From NCBI RefSeq assembly GCF_003330765.1, contig NZ_CP024903.1, positions 1,798,001 to 1,862,000 of the forward strand: a DNA stretch of 64,000 nucleotides, given 5' to 3'. This document shows, piece after piece, positions 37,599 to 45,042 of this stretch. Numbering within the stretch: the stretch's first letter is position 1; each line of letters begins with the position of its first letter. The position numbers were made by a program, and so were the translations under genes. The notes beneath the pieces were generated by a model. It was not told the DNA's origin, ran no database searches, and saw only the letters and a list, made by a program, of their open reading frames with translations. The stretch comes from Burkholderia pyrrocinia (lineage in GTDB: Bacteria > Pseudomonadota > Gammaproteobacteria > Burkholderiales > Burkholderiaceae).

Positions 37599-39014
37599 TC
37601 AGTCGGCCAGCACCCAGGTGTCCTTGGTGCCGCCGCCCTGGCTCGAGTTGACGACGAGCGATCCCTCCTTCAACGCGACGCGCGTGAGCCCGCCCGGCGT
37701 GATGCGGATCCGGTCCGACACCAGCACGAACGGCCGCAGGTCGACGTGGCGCGGCGCGAGGCCGGCCTCGGTCAGGATCGGCGTGGTGGACAACGCCAGC
37801 GTGGGTTGCGCGATGTAGTTCGACGGGCGCGCGCGCAGCTTCGCCGCGAACGCCTCCAGCTCCGCCTTCGACGCGCACGGGCCGACCAGCATCCCGTAGC
37901 CGCCCGAGCCGTGCACTTCCTTCACGACCAGTTCGTCGAGATGCTCGAGCACGTACTTGAGGCTGTCGGCGTCACCGCAGCGCCAGGTCGGCACGTTCTC
38001 CAGCAGCGCCTTGCGGCCCGTGTAGAACTCGACGATCTCCGGCATGTACGAGTAGATCGCCTTGTCGTCGGCGATGCCCGTGCCGGGCGCGTTCGCGATC
38101 GTGATGTTGCCCGCGCGGTAGACGTCCATGATCCCCGCAATGCCGAGCGCCGAATCGGGGCGGAACGTAAGCGGGTCGAGGAACGCGTCGTCGACGCGGC
38201 GGTACAGCACGTCGATCGGGCGGAAGCCTTCGGTCGTGCGCATCGCGACGCGGCCGTCGATCACCTGCAGGTCGCTGCCCTCGACGAGGTGCACGCCCAT
38301 CTGGTCGGCGAGGAACGAATGTTCGTAGTACGCGGAGTTGTGGATGCCGGGCGTCAGCACGGCGATGGTCGGGTTGTCGGCGTTGCCGCCCGGCGGGCAC
38401 ACGGCCGCAAGCGACTGGCGCAGCATCTGCGGATAGGTCTCGACGGGGCGCACCTTCACCTGCTGGAACAGCTCGGGGAAGAGCTGCATCATCGTCTCGC
38501 GGTTTTCCAGCATGTACGACACGCCGGACGGCGTGCGCGCGTTGTCCTCCAGCACGTAGAACTGGTTCTCGGCAGTGCGCACGATGTCGACGCCGATGAT
38601 GTGCGTATAGACGTTTCCGGGCGGCCGGAAGTCGATCATCTCCGGAACGAAGGCTTCGTTGTGCGCGATCAGGTGCTTCGGCACGATGCCCGCACGCACG
38701 ATTTCCTGCCGGTGGTAGATGTCGTCGAGGAACGCGTTGAGCGCCATCACGCGCTGCTCGATGCCGAGCGACAGCCGGCTCCATTCCGCACCCGAGATGA
38801 TGCGCGGGACGATATCGAACGGAATCAGCCGCTCGGCGGCCTCCGCGTCGCCGTAGACGGCGAACGTGATGCCCGTCTTGCGGAACACGCCTTCCGCGTC
38901 GTGGGCTTTCTGGGCGAGGCTCGCGGGGTTCTGCGTGTCGAGCCACCGCTTCAGGCGCGCGTAGGGCGCCCTTACCATGTCGCCGGATTGCAGCATTTCA
39001 TCGAATGGCTTCAT
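37599..39014 (-). CDS. Circularly permuted type 2 ATP-grasp protein
   Basis: 471 residues from ATG 39014, with GGAGA nine bases upstream; ATG 39029 is a possible alternative. It has the full family motif set: ITFAVYGD, YVLEDNARTPSGVSYMLENR (metal/ATP residues), IGVDIVRT, and the Lys and Gly loop VVKEVHGSGGYGMLVGP. ATP-grasp amide ligases activate a carboxylate with ATP and join it to an amine. It leads the cluster and is the likely ligase that makes a peptide or amide product. Substrates are unknown. Confidence 0.93.
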   Translation of the reverse strand: MKPFDEMLQSGDMVRAPYARLKRWLDTQNPASLAQKAHDAEGVFRKTGITFAVYGDAEAAERLIPFDIVPRIISGAEWSRLSLGIEQRVMALNAFLDDIYHRQEIVRAGIVPKHLIAHNEAFVPEMIDFRPPGNVYTHIIGVDIVRTAENQFYVLEDNARTPSGVSYMLENRETMMQLFPELFQQVKVRPVETYPQMLRQSLAAVCPPGGNADNPTIAVLTPGIHNSAYYEHSFLADQMGVHLVEGSDLQVIDGRVAMRTTEGFRPIDVLYRRVDDAFLDPLTFRPDSALGIAGIMDVYRAGNITIANAPGTGIADDKAIYSYMPEIVEFYTGRKALLENVPTWRCGDADSLKYVLEHLDELVVKEVHGSGGYGMLVGPCASKAELEAFAAKLRARPSNYIAQPTLALSTTPILTEAGLAPRHVDLRPFVLVSDRIRITPGGLTRVALKEGSLVVNSSQGGGTKDTWVLAD

Positions 39015-39588
39015 CGATTTTTTCTCCATCGATCGTTTTCCCCGGCATTGCGCATGCCGGACCGGCGTAACGAATGCTTTGCAAGGAACGTGCCTTGCGA
39101 TATCCCCTCGATATCCCCCCATTTTGCGCCGCACCGGGCACGCCCGCGCGGCATTACGCACCACAACGGTGCAGCGCCCGACGCGACGGGCGGCAGCGGT
39201 GCGCTGCGAGCGCGCACGGCCGATGCTGCACCGCGTCTTTCGAACATAGTTCCCCCGCGGGTCACAAATGCGCAATCTGCACTGCACAAAAAATGGCGCG
39301 CCCGGGCGTCGGAACGAAGGGATGGAAAGGCGGGCCGCGGCACGCGCACCGCGCGGCCGGGCCCTGGGGAAGTACCGTCTGCGGCGGCACCGGCAGTTCG
39401 ACGCGATGAACTGACCGGTTAGCCGGGTCCGGCACCTCAAACCTATGCAGCCGTAATCCCGCCGACAATGCCCATGCATATTTCGACTGACACCCATCGA
39501 AAAAAAACATCGGGCCGACCCGCGCGAGGCGCGGTACGCTAAGCGGCGGCGCCCTTCAGGCACCCGACTATAAAAAGCGACGATCGAA
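39015..39588. promoter_or_regulatory. 574-bp divergent region upstream of the ATP-grasp cluster
   Basis: Should carry the promoters of the ATP-grasp cluster (minus) and the LysR gene (plus). It contains a hairpin GCAAGG-AACGTG-CCTTGC (39081-39098) followed at once by two direct copies of CGATATCCCC (39098-39107 and 39109-39118), an 11-bp period that puts them on one face of the helix. Such an array looks like a regulator site. No gene is supported. Confidence 0.5.
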
Positions 39589-40587
39589 ATGGAAGCAAAG
39601 TGGCTGGAAGATTTCCTGAGCCTTGCGGATACCAAGAGCTTTTCCCGGGCCGCGCGTAACCGGCACCTGACGCAGTCGGCATTCAGCAGACGAATCGCCT
39701 CGCTCGAAACCTGGATGGACGCGAAGCTGGTCGACCGGAGCATCAACCCGATCACGCTGACGCCGGCCGGACAGATGTTCCGCGGGCTCGCCGCAGACAT
39801 CCTGCGCAGCATGTATGCGGCGCGCAATCTCGTGAACGGCTATGACCAGTTCGCGGCCAGCGACCAGGTCGTGCGTTTCGCCGTCGCCCATACGCTGGTC
39901 TTCACGCTGTTTCCCGAATGGCTCAAGCAGCTCAACGGCGAGGTCGGCCACGTGACCGCGCGCGTCAACGCGGTGAACGTGCCGGAAGGCGTGCAGCAAC
40001 TCGTCGAAGGCGAATGCGACCTGCTGCTCGGCTATCACCATCCGCAGTTGCCGATCGTGCTCGACCCGAACCACTTCCCGTTCGTCAGCCTCGGCGTCGA
40101 GCGGATCCTGCCCGTGTCGACGCCCGACGCACGCGGCAAGCCCGTGTTCCAGTTGCCCGGCACGCCCGATGCGCCGCTGCCGCTGCTCGCGTATTCGTCG
40201 GGCGCGTTCCTCGGGAACATCGTCGAGATGCTGCTGCTGAATGCGACCGAGCCGTATGTGCTGCACCGGTGCTTCGAGACGCACATGTCCGAGGCACTGA
40301 AGGGCATGGTCGTGGCCGGGCACGGGATCGGCTGGCTGCCGGAAAGCTGCGTCGCGAAGGAGCTCGCGGAAGGCTCGCTCGTGTGCGCGGGTTCCGGAGA
40401 CTGGATCACCGAACTCGAAATCCGCCTGTACCGGTCGGCACGCAGGCGCGGGCTGGCGGCCGAGCAGTTGTGGACCTACATCTTGAATCGGCCGCGCGCG
40501 GCGGCCGAAGACGCGGCCGGCGCGGCCGGGCAAGCAGCCGCGCCGGCGATGCGCATCGCGCGGCGCAGCGCCGGCGGCAGCCGCTGA
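39589..40587 (+). CDS. LysR-family transcriptional regulator
   Basis: 332 residues. The helix-turn-helix is FLSLADTKSFSRAARNRHLTQSAFSRRIASLE in two overlapping helices. The effector domain spans about 90-300 and includes VVAGHGIGWLPESCV. The last 30 residues are Ala/Arg-rich and probably disordered. It is divergent from the ATP-grasp cluster across 574 bp and precedes the poly-N-acetylglucosamine region by more than 700 bp. Either could be its target; the divergent cluster is the more usual choice. Confidence 0.92.
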   Translation: MEAKWLEDFLSLADTKSFSRAARNRHLTQSAFSRRIASLETWMDAKLVDRSINPITLTPAGQMFRGLAADILRSMYAARNLVNGYDQFAASDQVVRFAVAHTLVFTLFPEWLKQLNGEVGHVTARVNAVNVPEGVQQLVEGECDLLLGYHHPQLPIVLDPNHFPFVSLGVERILPVSTPDARGKPVFQLPGTPDAPLPLLAYSSGAFLGNIVEMLLLNATEPYVLHRCFETHMSEALKGMVVAGHGIGWLPESCVAKELAEGSLVCAGSGDWITELEIRLYRSARRRGLAAEQLWTYILNRPRAAAEDAAGAAGQAAAPAMRIARRSAGGSR

Positions 40588-40786
40588 CACTCGCGTTCGC
40601 ATCGTGCCCGTCCACGGCGCGAGCGCGGGTGCGGTCTCGGGCAATCCGGCGTCCGCATGCATCCGCGTCGCGCTGCTTCGTGTCGCGCTGCTTCGTGTCG
40701 AACGCGACCTCCTTTCCGGTGGCAATCGGCCATCCCGCCGCAGCCTGTGAAATCACCACGCCAGCCCATTATCAATATCAGATGTG

Positions 40787-40802
40787 ACGCAAACGTTTGC
40801 AA
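40787..40802. promoter_or_regulatory. LacI/PurR-type operator-like palindrome
   Basis: The perfect 12-bp palindrome GCAAACGTTTGC at 40789-40800, in context ACGCAAACGTTTGCAA, fits 15 of 16 positions of the E. coli PurR consensus and the general LacI-family pattern with central CG. Which regulator binds is not known. Confidence 0.6.
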
Positions 40803-41030
40803 TTCACGGGCGTATTTTTTACTCCTTCCACATCACATCCGAATATTCCGTCTGATTTTCCGGGCAGAAATACCTTGTTACAGAACAAATTAAAAGTTTC
40901 GATTTACCTGTAACAATCTAAAATATCAAAAACGTCGTACCCTCATTTCAAATCGCCCAGCCTGTATCCGGAACTTCATCAATTCGCCGCGCACACAGAA
41001 GCAAAAATTCCTTTTATCAGTCGTTATTTT

Positions 41031-41046
41031 TCGGTATTAATACCGA
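41031..41046. repeat. Perfect 16-bp palindrome
   Basis: TCGGTATTAATACCGA reads the same on both strands. It lies about 270 bp before the first gene of the PNAG locus and could be a dimeric regulator site. Confidence 0.8.
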
Positions 41047-41156
41047 TACCTCCGACGTGATTCAATGCGCGCTCGATCATCGCTACCGGAAGTAATGTTC
41101 ATATTCGGAAATATCGACTTTCTTCAGCGGTAGGCGAGTCAGACAAATCCGCCGTT

Positions 41157-41174
41157 ATCCTATTTAAATAGGAT
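41157..41174. repeat. Perfect 18-bp palindrome
   Basis: ATCCTATTTAAATAGGAT is a perfect palindrome about 140 bp before the first gene of the PNAG locus. The AT-rich centre and position fit an operator near the promoter. Confidence 0.8.
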
Positions 41175-41314
41175 CATTCACCCTCGTCCCATTCGGGCAA
41201 CACGCGATTGTTGGTTCAAAAACCATCGTGTATCAATAGCGTGTCGCAAAAAGAACGCTGGCAAATTTGACTCGGAATAAATGCGTTTCCATTGATTCCG
41301 GACGGGAGGTTGCA

Positions 41315-41725
41315 ATGTCTTCCTCGTTTCGACAGCATGCTCGCCCTTTCCTGAGCGTCATCCTCTTCGCGCTCTGCATGAATGCCATGGCCCAGACACC
41401 CGCGTCCGGTTCGAGCACGAGCCGCTACGTGATTTCGTATATCTGCGGCGATGCGCGGATCGACGGTACCGCGCCGCTTCCCCCCGACGGCCGTCCGTAC
41501 AACCTGGGCGTGTCGTTTGCTTCAGCCCGGACCGGGCAACCGCTCGCCAACGTGCAGGTGCGCCTGAGGCGACATGGCCGCGTGCTCGTCGAATTCAATG
41601 CATCGGGATCGCGCTGCCTGTTCAGCGCGCCCGATGCGAGCTACCGGGTCGAAGGGACCTACCAGGGGGCCACGCAGTTCGCGATCGTCGAAACGGGCAC
41701 GCTCACCGCGCAGTTGCGATGGTGA
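41315..41725 (+). CDS. Small secreted protein of the PNAG locus
   Basis: 136 residues from ATG 41315 with GGGAGG five bases upstream. A Sec signal peptide ends near MNAMA-QTPAS (about residue 27). The mature domain of about 105 residues has two cysteines (SYICGDAR and SRCLFSA) that could pair, and an alternating beta pattern (LANVQVRLRRHGRVLVEFNAS) like an immunoglobulin or transthyretin-type sandwich. The family is not recognised. Its place at the head of the pga genes suggests a periplasmic helper in polymer export. Confidence 0.68.
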   Translation: MSSSFRQHARPFLSVILFALCMNAMAQTPASGSSTSRYVISYICGDARIDGTAPLPPDGRPYNLGVSFASARTGQPLANVQVRLRRHGRVLVEFNASGSRCLFSAPDASYRVEGTYQGATQFAIVETGTLTAQLRW

Positions 41726-41788
41726 ACGCCGCCTGACCCCGCGCCGATCGCGTCATTCCCCACAACGTATCGAATCGAGGAGCATTGA

Positions 41789-42580
41789 ATGACTCGTGCA
41801 GAACGACCGGACGACTCACCCGCCCGCCAGCCGAAACCCTCCTGGGGTCCTGGAAAGAACGCGGCACTCAGCTTCGTCGCGTTCGCCGCGATCTTCGGCA
41901 TCTTTGCGTATGCCGAGCGGGACTCGGCAGTCGGCCATGCGAGCGTGGCGCACGACCTCTCCGGCGTGATCGGAACCGCCGTCGTGAAGTACCGCAAGGC
42001 GATCGTGACCGCGACCTCCCGCGCGACCGGCGCGTCCGGCACATCGGTCGCCCCCGGGCCGGCATCGACGCTCGCACAGGCCACGCCGCCCGCGCCGCCG
42101 GTGCCGTCCGCTTCGGCGGCGCCCGAGGTGTCCACGGTGCCGCCCGTCACGCTCGCCGTCGAACCGCAAGCCGCGCCACGGGCGGCGACCCGCGCCGTCG
42201 CGAAACACCGGCAACCGTCGCATGCGCCGCCCGTGAAACTCGCCGCCAATTCGCATGCGGTGCTGGCCCACGGTCGCGCCACGGCCCGGCCCGTCGATGC
42301 GCGCCGCGGGCCGCGAACCGAGACGCTGGCGGGCACCCGAAAACGCATGGACTACGCGCCGAAGCCCCAACCGTACGGCACCGACACGGTACGCATGCAG
42401 ACGGCAAGCGTCACGCACGCGGAACTGGAAGGCGCGCGTGCGCTGGCCAAGGCGCGCTCGTGCGCGCAGATCGACGAATGGAACTGTGTGGAGCAAAACG
42501 CGAGCCGGGCGCTCGCGATCGACCCGAAGAACAGCGAATCGCGTGCGTTGCTTGGGCAAGCGGTCCGCAATCGCCTGTGA
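41789..42580 (+). CDS. Membrane-anchored Ala/Pro-rich protein of the PNAG locus
   Basis: 263 residues. One membrane segment follows a short cytoplasmic tail (ALSFVAFAAIFGIFAYAE, about 26-43). The periplasmic part is a long Ala/Pro/Val linker, then a C-terminal helical segment of about 60 residues (ELEGARALAKARSCAQIDEW ... ALAIDPKNSESRALLGQAV) that reads like a single TPR-type repeat with two Cys. GAGGAG precedes the ATG. The design is that of a spacer reaching across the periplasm, perhaps to PgaA's TPR part. Confidence 0.68.
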   Translation: MTRAERPDDSPARQPKPSWGPGKNAALSFVAFAAIFGIFAYAERDSAVGHASVAHDLSGVIGTAVVKYRKAIVTATSRATGASGTSVAPGPASTLAQATPPAPPVPSASAAPEVSTVPPVTLAVEPQAAPRAATRAVAKHRQPSHAPPVKLAANSHAVLAHGRATARPVDARRGPRTETLAGTRKRMDYAPKPQPYGTDTVRMQTASVTHAELEGARALAKARSCAQIDEWNCVEQNASRALAIDPKNSESRALLGQAVRNRL

Positions 42581-42684
42581 GCCGGTCCCGCATGGCCGGG
42601 CCTCGCCGCCCGGACGTACGACGAGCGGCGGCGTGCATCGTCGGGCATGCAACCGATGTGATCGTTTCGAAGTGAGGACACACC

Positions 42685-45027
42685 GTGGCCAACAATCGTA
42701 AACAACAATGCACCACCGTCGCTCCGTCCAACCGGCGGATCCTCCTGCATGCGCCGCTCGTGTTGCTGCTCGTCGCGTCCGGCCCCTGCTTCTCCGCCGA
42801 AGGCGATACGGAATCGGGCGGCGTCAGCGAAATCGCCGGGACCAACGGCGCGCCGGATTCGAAGCCGCCGAACTTGCCGACATCGGGCGCCCTGGCGCCG
42901 GACGCGCAACCGCCGAATGCGCCGACGCTGATCGCGCAGGCCTCGAGTGCCCAGATGCCGAATGCCGCGGCGCCCGCGGCTCAAACGCCGAACCCGCAGA
43001 TGCCGGGCACCCCTGCGCCGAACCCGCAGACACCGGGCGCGCCGATGCCGAATGCGCAGGCGCCGGGCACCCAGCCGCCGGGTGCCCAGGTACCCGAAGC
43101 GGAAACACCGAACGCGCAGATACCCGACCTCCGCACCGCCGACCCGGCCACCGTGCGCAACGACGTGTTCGGCCTCGCGTCGAGCGGCGGCGCGATCAAG
43201 GCGCTGGAAGAAGCGAAAGCGCGCCCCGACGTCTTCTCCGCCGTCGATCTCGCACGGCTCGAGGAACTGTCGATTCGCCAGCAGGTGCGCGGCGGACGCG
43301 ACAAGTCGCGCTCGATGACGAGCGCCGACCGCTTCGACGGGCTCGACAGCGCATTGCGCGCCGCGGACGATCTCGACAAGCGGATGCCGGCCACGCCCGA
43401 GTATTCGCCGGTCAGGACAGCGCTTGCCGGCGACCGGACGGTCGCCTATGCGGCGCGCGGCGATATGAAGACGGCCGTCGCGACGTTCGAGACGATTCCG
43501 CCGGATGCGGAGATCTCGATCGACGCACTGGCGGCCGTCGGCGACGCGTACCTGTACCTGAGCGAACCGGGCAAGGCCAATGCCGTGTACCAGCGCGCGC
43601 TGAAGCAGGCCACCGCATCGCCGACCGACACTGCGACGCGCGGCTTCCAGTACGGCGCGCGCACGCGTCCGATCGAATTGCGCGAGGGGCTGTTCTGGTC
43701 GTACGTCGACCAGGGGCGCGCGGCGGACGCAAGCCAGGTGCTCGACGACATGGGCAAATCGCTGCCGCCCGCCAACCAGGTGCGTGCGGTGGGACCGGAA
43801 AACGGCGACTACCTGCGCTATTACCGGCTGCGCGCGCAGTACCTGATCTACACGGGCCGGGTAACCGAAGGGATCGCCGCGCTCGAAAATATCGAGAAGG
43901 AAGTGCCGTTCAACGCGGAAGTCCGCGCCGCGCATGCCGAAGCCGTATCGGGCCAGTCGCATCCGCGCCAGGCGATCGCGATGTATCGCGCGTCGCTGAC
44001 CGACCACCCGGACAGCGTGGAAATGCTCGCGGGGCTCGGCCGCGCTGCGCTGACGGCCGACGACTACGCGACCGCGAAGAGCGTCGACCAGACCGTCGAC
44101 AACACGTTTCCCGACAGCGGCGCCGTGCGCGCGTTCAAGCGGGACTACAACGCGTACCGCAGCCCCGTGTTCACCACCGACCTGAGCTACGAGCACGGCA
44201 ACAGCGCACTGGCCGACAACGGCTTCACGTCGGACAGCTATGTGTATTCGCAACCGTTCGGCGACAACTGGCGGGTGTTTTCCCACACGTTCTTCGGCTA
44301 TGCGCAAACCGACGCCGGCAACATCAGCCGCACGCGCACGGGCGTCGGCGGCGACTACCGGCACGGGCCGCTCACGGTCCAGGGCGAAGTCACGCGCTCG
44401 CTCGGCACGGACGGGCGAACCGGCGGCCGCGGTTCCGTCACGTACAACCTCAACGACTACTGGACGGTCAGCGGCGCACTCGACTCCAACGACAACACGC
44501 TGCCATGGAAGGCCTATGTCGCACACATCTGGGGCCGTTCCGCGAACGTCGAGGTCGTGTATCGCCAGAACGACCGCCGCGAAGTCAAGCTGAGCTATGG
44601 CGTGAGCCGCTACAGCGATTCGAACCTCCACCAGGAGATTGCCGCGACCGGCACGCAGCGCGTGTACACGTCCGCGAACCAGCTCGTCAACGTGTCGCTG
44701 AATCTCGGCACCGACAGCAACACGCGGCAGGACGCGCCCTACTTCAGCCCGGGCCGCGACTACGCGGCCGCGGCGACCGTGATGCACCAGTTGACGATGT
44801 GGAAGAAGGGCGACATGTCGCTGCAGCAGCGCGTATCGGTGTCCGGCGGCGTGTACAACGAGCGCGGCTTCGGCACCAGCCCGCTGTGGAGCGCCCGCCT
44901 CGAGCACGCGTGGACGTTCAAGCACGACATCACGCTGACCTACGGCGTCGAGATCAGCAGCCATGCGTACGACGGCCAGCGCGAGCGCTCCGAAACCGGC
45001 TTCCTGTCGGTCAACCTGCCGTTTTAG
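42685..45027 (+). CDS. pgaA: Poly-beta-1,6-GlcNAc export outer-membrane porin
   Basis: 780 residues from GTG 42685 (TGAGGA upstream). A signal peptide ends near PCFSA (about residue 38). Residues about 55-150 are an unusual Pro/Asn/Gln/Ala repeat (PNAQ, PGTPAPNPQTPGAP). TPR helices fill about 160-480 (for example AALENIEKEVPFNAEVRAAH). The C-terminal 290 residues form a 16-strand-type beta barrel ending in the outer-membrane signature FLSVNLPF. It exports deacetylated PNAG. It comes before pgaB with a 15-bp gap. Confidence 0.92.
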   Translation: MANNRKQQCTTVAPSNRRILLHAPLVLLLVASGPCFSAEGDTESGGVSEIAGTNGAPDSKPPNLPTSGALAPDAQPPNAPTLIAQASSAQMPNAAAPAAQTPNPQMPGTPAPNPQTPGAPMPNAQAPGTQPPGAQVPEAETPNAQIPDLRTADPATVRNDVFGLASSGGAIKALEEAKARPDVFSAVDLARLEELSIRQQVRGGRDKSRSMTSADRFDGLDSALRAADDLDKRMPATPEYSPVRTALAGDRTVAYAARGDMKTAVATFETIPPDAEISIDALAAVGDAYLYLSEPGKANAVYQRALKQATASPTDTATRGFQYGARTRPIELREGLFWSYVDQGRAADASQVLDDMGKSLPPANQVRAVGPENGDYLRYYRLRAQYLIYTGRVTEGIAALENIEKEVPFNAEVRAAHAEAVSGQSHPRQAIAMYRASLTDHPDSVEMLAGLGRAALTADDYATAKSVDQTVDNTFPDSGAVRAFKRDYNAYRSPVFTTDLSYEHGNSALADNGFTSDSYVYSQPFGDNWRVFSHTFFGYAQTDAGNISRTRTGVGGDYRHGPLTVQGEVTRSLGTDGRTGGRGSVTYNLNDYWTVSGALDSNDNTLPWKAYVAHIWGRSANVEVVYRQNDRREVKLSYGVSRYSDSNLHQEIAATGTQRVYTSANQLVNVSLNLGTDSNTRQDAPYFSPGRDYAAAATVMHQLTMWKKGDMSLQQRVSVSGGVYNERGFGTSPLWSARLEHAWTFKHDITLTYGVEISSHAYDGQRERSETGFLSVNLPF

Positions 45028-45042
45028 CAAGGAGATCGTTTA

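Larger units (their letters stand above)
40588..41314. promoter_or_regulatory. 727-bp AT-rich regulatory region upstream of the PNAG locus
   Basis: No gene is supported. The region is clearly more AT-rich than its flanks. It contains a tandem 15-bp duplication (40667-40696, unit GTCGCGCTGCTTCGT), a LacI/PurR-like palindrome, and two perfect palindromes of 16 and 18 bp, each listed separately. The length and number of symmetric sites suggest heavy transcriptional control of the exopolysaccharide genes that follow. Confidence 0.6.
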
